From positions 5,553,001-5,617,000 of the forward strand of contig NZ_JBAJNS010000001.1 in assembly GCF_037911585.1 (NCBI RefSeq): DNA of 64,000 bases, written 5' to 3'. Every line of letters begins with the position of its first letter. Position 1 is the stretch's first letter. Shown in pieces: positions 53,012-61,175 of the stretch. The translations under genes were made by a program, and so were the position numbers. The DNA comes from Streptomyces sp. GSL17-111. GTDB lineage: Bacteria > Actinomycetota > Actinomycetes > Streptomycetales > Streptomycetaceae. Below the pieces are notes generated by a model. The model did not search any database. It saw only the letters and a list, made by a program, of their open reading frames with translations, and had not been told where the DNA came from.

Positions 53012-54336
53012 CCGCAACGCGGAGCTGGTACGACGCGGCGGGCCCCGGGGCCCTCGTCGACGACCTCACGCTCGACCCGGTCGAGAGGGCCGTCGCCGAC
53101 CTCGCGGCGGGCCGTCCGGTCGTCGTGGTCGACGACGAGGACCGGGAGAACGAGGGCGACCTCGTCGTCGCCGCCGAGAAGGTCACCCCCGAGCTCGTCG
53201 CCTTCATGATGAACGAGTGCCGCGGCCTGATCTGCGTGCCCATGGAGGAACCGGAGCTGGACCGCCTCGACCTGCCGCAGATGGTCACGCGCAACACCGA
53301 GTCCATGAGCACGGCCTTCACCGTCTCCGTCGACGCCGCCCCCCGGCACGGCGTCACCACCGGGATCAGCGCCGCCGACCGGGCCACCACGATCCGGCTG
53401 CTCGCCGACCCGGCCGCCGACGCGGACGACTTCGTCCGTCCCGGCCACGTCTTCCCTCTGCGCGCCCGCTCCGGCGGCGTCCTCACCCGCCCCGGTCACA
53501 CCGAGGCCGGGGTCGACCTCGCCCGGCTCGCCGGACTGCGCCCCGCCGCCGCCATCGTCGAGATCGCCGGTGAGGACGGCACGATGCTGCGGCTGCCCGA
53601 GCTGGTGCCGTTCGCCCGCAAGCACTCCCTGTCGATCATCTCCATCGAGGCGCTGATCGCCTACCGCCGGTCCCTCGCCGACGCCGCCCCGCCCGCCGGG
53701 ACGCTGCCGGCCGTCACGCGGGAGGCCGTGACCCGGCTGCCCACCGCGCACGGCGCGTTCCGCGCGCACGGCTACCGCTCCACGCTCGACGGCGTCGAGC
53801 ACATCGCCCTCGTCGCCGGAGAGCTGGGCGACGGCGAGGACGTCCTGGTGCGCATGCACTCCGAGTGCCTGACCGGCGACATCTTCGGCTCCCAGCGGTG
53901 CGACTGCGGACCGCAGCTGGACGCGTCCCTGCGCCGGGTGCAGGAGGAGGGCCGGGGGGTGGTCGTCTACCTGCGCGGCCACGAGGGCCGGGGCATCGGT
54001 CTGCTCTCCAAGCTGCGGGCCTACGAACTCCAGGAACGCGGCCGCGACACCCTCGACGCCAACCTCGAACTGGGGCTGCCCGCCGACGCCCGGGACTACG
54101 CCGCCGGGGCCCGGATGCTGGCCGACCTCGGTGTCCGCTCGGTGCGGCTGCTCACCAACAACCCGGCCAAGAGCGAGGCCCTCACCCGGCACGGGGTCGC
54201 CGTCACCGGGCGCGAACCCATGCCCGTCCAGGCCGGCGAGCACAACATCCGCTACCTGCGCACCAAGCGCGACCGCATGGGCCACGACCTGCCGTGGCTC
54301 GACGAGGCGGCCATCTCCGCCTGCGGCACCCAGTAG
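53008..54336 (+). CDS. ribBA: Bifunctional 3,4-dihydroxy-2-butanone 4-phosphate synthase / GTP cyclohydrolase II
   Basis: The fusion supplies both precursors of riboflavin. In 442 residues the RibB half has VVDDEDRENEGDLVVAAE with its acidic metal site, RHGVTTGISAADRATTI, and RPGHTEAGVDLARLAG. The RibA half has the zinc site SECLTGDIFGSQRCDCG, the RGHEGRGIGL segment and NPAKSEAL. Both active sites look intact. The ATG overlaps the ribM stop (ATGA). Confidence 0.96.
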   Translation: MTATRSWYDAAGPGALVDDLTLDPVERAVADLAAGRPVVVVDDEDRENEGDLVVAAEKVTPELVAFMMNECRGLICVPMEEPELDRLDLPQMVTRNTESMSTAFTVSVDAAPRHGVTTGISAADRATTIRLLADPAADADDFVRPGHVFPLRARSGGVLTRPGHTEAGVDLARLAGLRPAAAIVEIAGEDGTMLRLPELVPFARKHSLSIISIEALIAYRRSLADAAPPAGTLPAVTREAVTRLPTAHGAFRAHGYRSTLDGVEHIALVAGELGDGEDVLVRMHSECLTGDIFGSQRCDCGPQLDASLRRVQEEGRGVVVYLRGHEGRGIGLLSKLRAYELQERGRDTLDANLELGLPADARDYAAGARMLADLGVRSVRLLTNNPAKSEALTRHGVAVTGREPMPVQAGEHNIRYLRTKRDRMGHDLPWLDEAAISACGTQ

Positions 54337-54430
54337 CCCGGGGCCCACCCCCGGCACCACCGACACCGTCGATCCCATCCCTGATGAAGACCACCGGTTC
54401 CGCGCGAACCGAACAACCGAGGAGCACCAC

Positions 54431-54916
54431 GTGAGCGGCAAGGGCGCACCCCAGCTGACCGTCAAGAACTGCGAGGACCTGCGTGTGGCCGTCGTGGCCG
54501 CGCAGTGGCACGAGCAGGTCATGGGCGGTCTCGTCGAGGGCGCCCTGCGCGCCCTGCGCGAGCTGGGCATCGACGAGCCGACGCTGCTGCGGGTGCCGGG
54601 CAGCTTCGAACTCCCCGTCGTCGCCAAGGTGCTGGCCTCCCGCGGCTACGACGCCGTCGTGGCGCTCGGCGTGGTCGTCCGCGGTGGCACCCCGCACTTC
54701 GACTACGTCTGCCAGGGCGTGACGCTGGGCCTCACCCAGGTCTCCGTGGAGACCGGCGTCCCCATCGGCTTCGGCGTGCTGACCTGCGACACCGAGGAGC
54801 AGGCCCTGGACCGCGCGGGGCTGCCCGGCTCCCGGGAGGACAAGGGCCACGAGGCCGTCACCGCCGCCGTCGCGACCGCCGCGACGCTGCGCACGGTCTC
54901 CGAGCCCTGGCGCTGA
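54431..54916 (+). CDS. ribH: 6,7-dimethyl-8-ribityllumazine synthase
   Basis: The enzyme condenses the RibB and RibD-derived products to lumazine and usually forms icosahedral shells. The 161 residues show VAVVAAQWHEQVMGGLVEGA, the segment RVPGSFELPVVAKVLA, ALGVVVRGGTPHFDYVC with the catalytic His, and a terminal DKGHEAVTAAVATAATL. GTG 54431 follows GAGGAGC. A 94-bp gap follows ribBA without a clear hairpin, so it is probably in the same transcript. Confidence 0.96.
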   Translation: MSGKGAPQLTVKNCEDLRVAVVAAQWHEQVMGGLVEGALRALRELGIDEPTLLRVPGSFELPVVAKVLASRGYDAVVALGVVVRGGTPHFDYVCQGVTLGLTQVSVETGVPIGFGVLTCDTEEQALDRAGLPGSREDKGHEAVTAAVATAATLRTVSEPWR

Positions 54917-55070
54917 GGCGGTCCGTGAGGAAGAAAAGTGCGCCGAACGTGCGGGCGGTGACATAGATCCGCGCACCCGGTGCCGTCTGAAGGGGTGACC
55001 ACGGCACACCGTGCGGCCGTAGCCGGTGACGAACAGCGGCCGGCCGCCCACCCCTTCGAGGAGTCCTCAC

Positions 55071-55676
55071 GTGACCCGCACCCGACACCGCGCCGCCCTC
55101 GCGGCCGTCTCCGCCCTCCTGCTCGCCGGCACCGCGACGGGGGCGGCCACCGCGGCCGCCCCCGCCACCGGGGAGGCGCGCCCCGCCCCGGCCGCCGCGA
55201 GCGGCGACGTCTCCGTCCTCGGCGGCCTGGAGGTCAAGGTCGTCCAGCCCTACGAGCCGGTGGAGATCTCCGACAGCTGGCACATGGGCCTGCTCCCGCA
55301 GGGCCGGCAGAACCACGTCGTCACCCAGCCCGAGCGGTACGCGGCGGACATCGAGACCGCCAAGGGTCACGTCGGTGACGACATCCGGCCCGACAGCATG
55401 AGCCTCGGCGTGCAGTCCGAGTACGGCGAGGTCCGCCTGATCACCGGCGCCTGGCGGCTGGCCGAGACCCCCCGCGAGATCCGGGTGACCTTCGAGGGCG
55501 ACACGTTCTCCTACCTCGCCCAGATCGTGCGGCTGCCGGACCAGCCCGGCTGGGGCACGTACTACTTCGACGCCGAGGGCTGGGGGCTGTCCGAGACGGC
55601 CTTCACCGTCGAGGGCGTCGACGCCGACGGAGAGGTCTTCGACGTCGTGGAGCACCGGCCCTGGCCGCAGGGCTGA
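55071..55676 (+). CDS. Secreted protein of unknown function, twin of the sigma-linked membrane protein
   Basis: The 201 residues begin with a Sec signal peptide (TRHRAALAAVSALLLAGTATGAATAAA). The mature domain of about 150 residues has PYEPVEISDS, GLLPQGRQNHVVTQPERYAADIE, DIRPDSMS, GAWRLAETPREI, and LPDQPGWGTYYFD. The same segments in the same order occur in the outer domain of the membrane protein at 56246-56950, so the two are diverged copies. I know no function for this domain. It lies 66 bp before the sigma gene, with a weak hairpin between. GTG 55071 follows GAGGAG. Confidence 0.82.
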   Translation: MTRTRHRAALAAVSALLLAGTATGAATAAAPATGEARPAPAAASGDVSVLGGLEVKVVQPYEPVEISDSWHMGLLPQGRQNHVVTQPERYAADIETAKGHVGDDIRPDSMSLGVQSEYGEVRLITGAWRLAETPREIRVTFEGDTFSYLAQIVRLPDQPGWGTYYFDAEGWGLSETAFTVEGVDADGEVFDVVEHRPWPQG

Positions 55677-55692
55677 CGGTTCCTCCCGCCGA

Positions 55693-55714
55693 CCGGGCGC
55701 TGGGGGGCGCCCGG
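55693..55714 (+). terminator. Hairpin between the secreted-protein gene and the sigma gene
   Basis: CCGGGCGC (55693-55700) pairs with GCGCCCGG (55707-55714) around TGGGGG. The 8-bp stem may partly separate expression of the secreted protein from the sigma gene. Confidence 0.4.
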
Positions 55715-55742
55715 CCGGCCCGCGACGACCCATGGGACACGA

Positions 55743-56249
55743 GTGAAGAAGACCGCGGAGGACGATTTCCGCAGGTTCGTCCACAGCCGCTGGCCACGTC
55801 TGCTGCGGACCGCCTACCTGCTCACCGGGCACCACCAGGACGCCGAGGACCTGGTCCAGGCCGCGCTGGCACGGGCCTACACCCGCTGGGAGAAGGTGTG
55901 CGGCGCCCGCGACCAGGACGCCTACGTGTGGCGCATCCTGATCAACACCAACGCCGACCGGCTCCGCCGCCGCCGGATCGGCGAGTGGCTCACCCACTGG
56001 CTGCCCGAGCGGCCCGCGTCCGACCGCGCGGACCAGGTGGTCGAGCGCAGCGTCCTGCTGGACGCCCTGCGCGCCCTGCCCGCCCGGCAGCGTGCCACTG
56101 TCGTCCTGCGCTACCTGGAGGACCGCAGTGAGGCGGAGGTCGCCGCGCTCCTGGGCACCGGCGTGGGCACCGTCCGTAGCCAGACGGCCCGGGCGCTGCG
56201 CAGGCTGCGTGCCGAACTGCCCCGACTGACAGCGAGCGAACGCGTATGA
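55743..56249 (+). CDS. ECF RNA polymerase sigma factor, SigE type
   Basis: The 168 residues contain region 2 (FRRFVHSRWPRLLRTAYLLTGHHQDAEDLVQAALARAYTRW) and region 4 (LLDALRALPARQRATVVLRYLEDRSEAEVAALLGTGVGTVRSQTARALRRLR) joined by a short linker, with no C-terminal extension. The LTGHHQDAEDLVQ form is that of the SigE family of small actinobacterial ECF factors. The partner membrane gene overlaps its stop (ATGA), the usual position of an anti-sigma factor. Target promoters are unknown. GTG 55743 is the only start upstream of region 2. Confidence 0.9.
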   Translation: MKKTAEDDFRRFVHSRWPRLLRTAYLLTGHHQDAEDLVQAALARAYTRWEKVCGARDQDAYVWRILINTNADRLRRRRIGEWLTHWLPERPASDRADQVVERSVLLDALRALPARQRATVVLRYLEDRSEAEVAALLGTGVGTVRSQTARALRRLRAELPRLTASERV

Positions 56250-56950
56250 CGAACCATCCGACGCACGAGGAGTCCACGGCACGCGAGCTGGCCGCCGCAC
56301 TGCGCCGCGAGGCGCACGAGGCGCCGACCGGGCCGGCCCCGGTGGAGGCCGTCGTCCGTGCGGGCCGCGCCCGGCGGGCCCGCCGCCGGGCCGCGGCCGG
56401 CGCCGCGGTGCTCGCCGTCCTGGCGGTGCCCGCGCTGCTGTCCGCCTGGCCCGTCTCCCCGTCCCCGGCCCGGCCGGCCCCGGCCGCCTCCGCTCCGTCC
56501 CCGCCCGCCCCCGTCCCCCGGCTGCACACCGTGACCCCCTACGAGCCGGTCCCCGTCGCCGGGGATCTGCGCCTGGCACTCCTCCCGGAGGGCCGGCAGA
56601 ACTACGTGCTGACGAGCCCCGAATCCTTCGCCGCGTCCCTGGAGTCGTCCCGCTCGGATCGGATGGGCACGAGTATCCGCCCGCGCAGCATCAGCGGGGG
56701 CCACGCCTCCTCGGCGGCCGACGGCATCCAGCGGGCGCACGGCGCCTGGCGGCTGCCGGAGCCGCCGGACCGGATCGAGCTGACGGCGGGCGGCCGCACC
56801 GTCGAGGCCGACCTGTACACCCTCCCCGGGGAGCCGGGCTGGGGCGTGTACGTCGTCGACACCCGCTCCCTGCCCCGCTTCACCTCCTACACCGTCATCG
56901 CCTACGACGCCAAGGGCCTACCCTTCGACACCCTGGAGGCCGGGGCCTGA
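56246..56950 (+). CDS. Single-pass membrane protein, probable anti-sigma factor, with the secreted protein's domain outside
   Basis: The 234 residues comprise a cytoplasmic N-terminus of about 50 residues (ARELAAALRREAHEAPTGPAPVEAVVRAGRARRARRRA), one membrane helix at about 51-70 (AAAGAAVLAVLAVPALLSAW), a Pro/Ala stalk, and an outer domain. The outer domain repeats the segments of the protein at 55071-55676: PYEPVPVAGD, ALLPEGRQNYVLTSPESFAAS, SIRPRSIS, GAWRLPEPPDRI, LPGEPGWGVYVVD and the FDTLE end. There is no zinc anti-sigma HxxxCxxC motif. Coupling to the sigma gene suggests an anti-sigma role, which is inferred. Confidence 0.8.
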   Translation: MTNHPTHEESTARELAAALRREAHEAPTGPAPVEAVVRAGRARRARRRAAAGAAVLAVLAVPALLSAWPVSPSPARPAPAASAPSPPAPVPRLHTVTPYEPVPVAGDLRLALLPEGRQNYVLTSPESFAASLESSRSDRMGTSIRPRSISGGHASSAADGIQRAHGAWRLPEPPDRIELTAGGRTVEADLYTLPGEPGWGVYVVDTRSLPRFTSYTVIAYDAKGLPFDTLEAGA

Positions 56951-57019
56951 CGTCCGCCCGAGCACCGGCGCGGACATCCAGAACCCGGACACGGTGCGAC
57001 CGCGTACCGGCGCACCCCG

Positions 57020-57025
57020 TAGGGT
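57020..57025 (+). promoter_or_regulatory. Candidate -10 for hisE
   Basis: TAGGGT lies only 10 bp before the hisE ATG at 57036. With a usual start point the message would have a leader of a few bases or none. GCGACC at 56996-57001 is a poor -35 at 18 bp. Confidence 0.3.
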
Positions 57026-57035
57026 GAGCACCACC

Positions 57036-57308
57036 ATGGCGAACAAGACATTCGACGAGCTCTTCGCCGAGCTGCAGCACAAGGCCGCCACCGGCGACCC
57101 CTCCACCTCCCGCACCGCCGAGCTGGTCTCCTCCGGGGTCCACGCCATCGGCAAGAAGGTCGTCGAAGAGGCGGCCGAGGTGTGGATGGCCGCCGAGCAC
57201 GAGGGCGCCGAGCGCACCGCCGAGGAGATCTCGCAGCTCCTCTACCACCTCCAGGTGATGATGGTCGCGCGCGGCATCACGCTCGACGACGTATACGCTC
57301 ACCTCTGA
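57036..57308 (+). CDS. hisE: Phosphoribosyl-ATP pyrophosphatase
   Basis: HisE hydrolyses phosphoribosyl-ATP in the second step of histidine synthesis. The 90 residues show the MazG-like helical fold with KTFDELFAELQHKA, the metal-binding GKKVVEEAAEVWMAAEHEG and EEISQLLYHLQVMMVARGI. The ATG at 57036 gives the usual actinobacterial length; an upstream extension to 56994 is unlikely. hisG follows by 51 bp, the standard actinobacterial pair, while the other his genes are elsewhere. Confidence 0.95.
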   Translation: MANKTFDELFAELQHKAATGDPSTSRTAELVSSGVHAIGKKVVEEAAEVWMAAEHEGAERTAEEISQLLYHLQVMMVARGITLDDVYAHL

Positions 57309-57359
57309 ACCGCACCGGTCCCCTCCGTTTCCCCCTCACGAGTGAAGGAATCCCGCACC

Positions 57360-58208
57360 ATGCTGCGCATCGCCGTCCCCAACAAGGGTTCACTGTCCGA
57401 GCCTGCGTCGGCGATGCTCCATGAGGCGGGATACCGCCAGCGCAAGGACCGCCGCGAACTCGTCCTCGTCGACTCGGCCAACGACGTGGAGTTCTTCTTC
57501 CTCCGTCCCCGCGACATCGCCGTCTATGTCGGCTCCGGGAAGCTCGACATCGGCATCACCGGGCGGGACCTCCTGCTGGACTCGGGCGCGGAGGCCGAGG
57601 AGATCCTCCAACTCGGCTTCGCCGGCTCCACGTTCCGCTACGCCACCCTGCCGGGCACGGCGAAGGACGTCACCGAGTTCGGCGGCATGACGGTCGCCAC
57701 GTCCTTCCCCGGCCTGGTCACCCAGCACCTGGCCGAACACGGGGTCGACGCCTCCGTGGTCCGGCTCGACGGTGCGGTGGAGACGGCCATCAAGCTCGGG
57801 GTCGCGCAGGTCATCGCCGACGTCGTGGAGACGGGCACCACGCTGCGCAACGCGGGTCTGGAGATCATCAGCGACCCCATCCTGCTCTCCGAGGCCGTCG
57901 TCGTCCGGGGCCGGGGGACCGCGACCGACGACCCCAAGGTGCAGCAGTTCCTGCGCCGCATGCAGGGCGTCCTGGTGGCCCGCAAGTACGTGATGATGGA
58001 CTACGACATCCGCGCCGAGCACGTGGAGAAGGCCGTCGAGCTGACCCCGGGGCTGGAGTCGCCCACCGTCTCCCCGCTGCACGACAAGGGCTGGGTGGCC
58101 GTGCGCTCCATGGTCCCCGCGCGGGAGGCCCAGCGGATCATGGACGACCTGTACGACCTCGGCGCCCGCGCCATCCTCACCACGAACATCCACGCCTGCC
58201 GCGTGTAG
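57360..58208 (+). CDS. hisG: ATP phosphoribosyltransferase, long form
   Basis: HisG joins ATP and PRPP, the committed and histidine-inhibited step. The 282 residues are those of the long form, with a catalytic barrel-like pair of domains (LRIAVPNKGSLSEPASAML, DIGITGRDLLLDSGAE, the PRPP loop DVVETGTTLRNAGLE) and a C-terminal regulatory domain (ESPTVSPLHDKGWVAVRSMVP). No hisZ is needed. The ATG at 57360 follows AAGGA; an upstream GTG at 57342 would put the ribosome-binding site inside the gene. Confidence 0.96.
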   Translation: MLRIAVPNKGSLSEPASAMLHEAGYRQRKDRRELVLVDSANDVEFFFLRPRDIAVYVGSGKLDIGITGRDLLLDSGAEAEEILQLGFAGSTFRYATLPGTAKDVTEFGGMTVATSFPGLVTQHLAEHGVDASVVRLDGAVETAIKLGVAQVIADVVETGTTLRNAGLEIISDPILLSEAVVVRGRGTATDDPKVQQFLRRMQGVLVARKYVMMDYDIRAEHVEKAVELTPGLESPTVSPLHDKGWVAVRSMVPAREAQRIMDDLYDLGARAILTTNIHACRV

Positions 58209-58251
58209 GCACCGCCCACGGCTCGCACCACCTTCGAGGGAGAACCCGCCC

Positions 58252-58716
58252 GTGCCCCCCGCCGACGGACCCGGCCTGCCGGTGACCTTCCGACCCCGCC
58301 GCAGCCGCGCCGTCCTGCTCGCGGTCGGCGTCGCGATGCTCGTCACCCTGACGGTCATCGCGCTCATCCTGGACCGGCTGGCGGCGGGGGAGCGCGCCAG
58401 CTTCATCGCCACCGGGCTGCTCGCCCTCGCGGTGATGTGGCTGCTGGCACGCCCGCACGTCACGGCGGACGCCGACGGGGTCACCGTCGTCAACCTCACC
58501 CGCAGCAGGCGGCTGGAGTGGGCGGAGATCATCGCCGTCAACCTGCGCTCCGGCGACCCGTGGGTCTACCTCGACCTCGCCGACGGCACGAGCCTGCCGG
58601 CCATGGGCATCCAGCCCGGCGTCGCACGCGCCCAGGCGGTGCGGGACGCGGCCGCGCTGCGGTCGCTCGCCGAGCGGTACGGCACCGGACGGGCGGGTGA
58701 GCCGGACGCCGGGTGA
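58252..58716 (+). CDS. PH-domain membrane protein
   Basis: The 154 residues start with a basic segment and two membrane helices at about 20-42 (AVLLAVGVAMLVTLTVIALIL) and 50-66 (FIATGLLALAVMWLLA). A bacterial PH-type domain follows (HVTADADGVTVVNLTRSRRLEWAEIIAVNLRSGDPWVYLDLADGTSLPAMGI). The location next to hisG is conserved in many actinomycetes as I recall, but no role is known. GTG 58252 follows GAGGGAGA. Its stop is 9 bp from the end of the convergent AAA gene. Confidence 0.85.
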   Translation: MPPADGPGLPVTFRPRRSRAVLLAVGVAMLVTLTVIALILDRLAAGERASFIATGLLALAVMWLLARPHVTADADGVTVVNLTRSRRLEWAEIIAVNLRSGDPWVYLDLADGTSLPAMGIQPGVARAQAVRDAAALRSLAERYGTGRAGEPDAG

Positions 58717-58725
58717 ACCGGCCCG

Positions 58726-60645
58726 TCAGTCGGGCGGCGGCTCGGATCGCGGACCGACGGGCCCCCGGCCCGAGAGCACCTCGCCGTAGGCCTGCATGAG
58801 GTCGGGCAGCCGCAGCGTCGCCAGGTCCTCGCGCGACGGGGTGCCCGGCCAGGACGTCAGCCGCAGATCCCGGTAGGCGCAGCTCTTCTCGTACAGGGTG
58901 CGCAGGAACCGGCCGTTGCCGAGCTCGTCGATCCAGCCCTGGTCCACCACGTGGCCGCTGATGCTGCGCAGCTCCTCCAGGGCCTCCTCGTCCCACCGGT
59001 CGCCGTTCGACGCCGCCAGCACCTCGCCGATCGCCGTCAGCTCCGCCGGGCGGTAGCTCGGGAAGTCGATGCGGGTGGTGAAGCGGGAGCCGAGCCCGGG
59101 ATTGACGGCGAGCAGCCGGTCCATCCCCTCGGGGTAGCCGGCGAGGATGACGACCAGCCGGTCCCGGTTGTCCTCCGCGCGCTTGAGGAGCACCTGCAGG
59201 GCCTCGTCACCGTAGGCGTCGCCCTTGGCGTACCCGGAGTTGGACAGGCTGTAGGCCTCGTCGACGAAGAGGACCCCGCCGAGCGCACTGTCGATCAGCT
59301 CGTTCGCCTTCACGGCCGTCTGGCCGAGGAACTCCCCGACCAGGTCCGACCGTTGGGCCTCCACCAGGTGGTCCCCGCCCAGCAGCCCCAGGGCGTAGAA
59401 CACCCGCCCGAGTATCCGGGCCACGGTCGTCTTGCCCGTTCCCGACGGGCCGGAGAAGACGAAGTGCCGCTTCGGGGGCTGCACCGGCAGCCCCTGACGG
59501 GACCGCAACCGGGCCATGTGCAGCTGCGCCGACAGCGCCCGGACCTGGCGTTTGACGGGCTCCAGCCCGACCATGCCCGCCAGTTCCTCCAGCGCCTGGG
59601 CCAGCAGGTCCGGGTCGGCCGGCCCCCGGGGCCAGCGCTCGCCCGCCCCCCGGCCCGTCCGCCGCGCGCCGCCGTCCCGCACCGTGCCGACGCCCACCGG
59701 GGCGCCCGGCGCCGTGTCCCACAGCTCCTCCGGCACGGCGCCCTGGGCCTCGCCGCCGTCCGGGCCGCCCGTCTCGGGCCCCGCCTCGCGGGCGCCGCCG
59801 GCGTCCGGCGCGCCGCCGCCGCTCGCCGTCCGCAGCGGAGCGGCCCAGGAGGAGGTGAGCGCGTCGGCCGTGCCGTCCGACTCGGCGATGGCGGTGAGCC
59901 GGGCGGCGGTGTCCATGAAGGCCGGGTCGACCCGGTGCACGGCGCGGTACAGCGGCAGGGCCGCCGCGCTGCGGCCGGTGCCCTCCCGGGCCCGTGCCAG
60001 CCAGTACCGCAGTTCCTTGCGCTGCGGCTGCTCGCTGCGGCACCGCATCAGGGCGGCGGCCAGGAGCGGTTCGGCCTGCCCGTACATCTCCAGCCGCACC
60101 CGGGCCATGCCCGCGAACAGGCCGGATTCGATCCCCAGCAGGGGATCGTCGACCAGCGGCTCGGTGTGGACCACCAGGCCCTCCCAGTCCTTGGCGAGGT
60201 AGGCGCGGCAGGCGTGCAGGAAGCGCACGTGCGGATCGGAGTCCGGCGGCGGGCATCCGGCCAGCGCGCGGTCGAGCTCGGCCAGGTGCCGGCCGTCCAG
60301 CCAGTGCGAGGCGTGCGCGAGCAGCAGGTCACGGCCGCTCTCCAGTACCGGCTGGACCCACCAGCCCAGCCAGTACCAGGAGTTGAGTTTGCGCCCGTGC
60401 CGGGAGCGCTGCTCCCCGAAGCGGTCGCGGTACTCGAACATCCGCAGCAGGGCCGTGGTGGTGTCGACACGGAGGGCGTGCAGCCCCAGCCAGGCGTCGG
60501 CCATGCCCACGTCGAGGCGCACGGCCGCGCGGAACTCCTCCTCGGCCTGCGGGTAGTTGCCCACGGTGTAGGAGTCCACGCCGCGCAGCCAGGCCAGGTC
60601 GGCCGGTGCGCGCGGCTCTCCTGAGTCCCGCGTGCCGAAGTCCAT
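58726..60645 (-). CDS. TPR and AAA+ ATPase of CbxX/EccA type
   Basis: The 639 residues begin with tetratricopeptide-like helices (residues about 15-270: GNYPQAEEEFRAAVRLDVGMADAWLGLHAL, QRKELRYWLARAREGTGRSAAALPLYRAVH). An Ala/Gly linker precedes an AAA+ domain of the CbxX/CfqX family: Walker A FSGPSGTGKTTVARILG (Lys405), Walker B GGVLFVDEAYSL, sensor region VVILAGYPEGM and the arginine finger segment LGSRFTTRIDFPSY. EccA proteins of type VII secretion have this layout, but no ESX genes are here. ATG 60645 fits known homologues; a GTG at 60714 is an alternative. Confidence 0.88.
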   Translation of the reverse strand: MDFGTRDSGEPRAPADLAWLRGVDSYTVGNYPQAEEEFRAAVRLDVGMADAWLGLHALRVDTTTALLRMFEYRDRFGEQRSRHGRKLNSWYWLGWWVQPVLESGRDLLLAHASHWLDGRHLAELDRALAGCPPPDSDPHVRFLHACRAYLAKDWEGLVVHTEPLVDDPLLGIESGLFAGMARVRLEMYGQAEPLLAAALMRCRSEQPQRKELRYWLARAREGTGRSAAALPLYRAVHRVDPAFMDTAARLTAIAESDGTADALTSSWAAPLRTASGGGAPDAGGAREAGPETGGPDGGEAQGAVPEELWDTAPGAPVGVGTVRDGGARRTGRGAGERWPRGPADPDLLAQALEELAGMVGLEPVKRQVRALSAQLHMARLRSRQGLPVQPPKRHFVFSGPSGTGKTTVARILGRVFYALGLLGGDHLVEAQRSDLVGEFLGQTAVKANELIDSALGGVLFVDEAYSLSNSGYAKGDAYGDEALQVLLKRAEDNRDRLVVILAGYPEGMDRLLAVNPGLGSRFTTRIDFPSYRPAELTAIGEVLAASNGDRWDEEALEELRSISGHVVDQGWIDELGNGRFLRTLYEKSCAYRDLRLTSWPGTPSREDLATLRLPDLMQAYGEVLSGRGPVGPRSEPPPD

Positions 60646-60780
60646 CCCGTCCCCCAGGGCCGATCCCGTCGGGTGCCGCCGGGCCTCACCCTGCCCGGCC
60701 AACTGCCTTATCACGGACGGCGGTTGAAGCTCGCTGAAGAATCATGGTCGGGGATCGCCCGGCGCCTCGCAACGTCTCGC

Positions 60781-60809
60781 ATCGTACCCGTGCCGCACGC
60801 TGCGTCGAA
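60781..60809 (-). promoter_or_regulatory. Promoter of the AAA ATPase gene
   Basis: On minus, TTCGAC (60804-60809) and TACGAT (60781-60786) are separated by 17 bp. A start near 60774 would give a leader of about 130 nt to ATG 60645. Confidence 0.55.
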
Positions 60810-60996
60810 GGCCGCGGTACGGACGGTGTGCGCGCGACCGGCAGCCGTACCGCAGGTGCTGACTCAGGGTGGTCACGGCGGGCGGTCGGCGACCGGCCCG
60901 GACGCGCCGTGGGCCCGGCAGGACGAAGCCCCCGGTCACGGGGGAACAACCGAGGGCTCCGCGCTTGCGGACGATCCGAACGGACCGTGTACCGCG

Positions 60997-61026
60997 AACG
61001 TAATCCGTTACCGCACCGCAGGTCAA
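60997..61026 (-). promoter_or_regulatory. Second minus-strand promoter in the gap
   Basis: TTGACC (61021-61026) and TACGTT (60997-61002) are separated by 18 bp. A start near 60990 is followed about 45-65 nt later by the C5-G hairpin, so either a short RNA or a long leader of the ATPase gene results. Confidence 0.5.
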
Positions 61027-61175
61027 GGCATATGCCCGGTGCATAAATCCCAGGGTTCCCCGCCCGCGCCCGGCCTGGTCGCGCCGCGCACGCCGCCGGT
61101 GGCCGAGCCCGTCCCACGGTCGCCCCCGGGCTCGCCGGGCCCCGGCCGGACCGGCCGCACACCGGACCCGCGCGA

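Larger units (their letters stand above)
60646..61175. other. 530-bp gap between the AAA ATPase and the uridine-kinase-like gene
   Basis: Both flanking genes are on minus. From right to left it contains a Pro/Arg-like C-rich stretch after the kinase stop, a strong minus promoter (60997-61026), a hairpin (CCCCCG/CGGGGG at 60931-60946 region with a flanking AGCCC/GGGCT pair), and a second minus promoter (60781-60809). No protein gene is convincing. A small RNA or long leader is possible. Confidence 0.5.
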
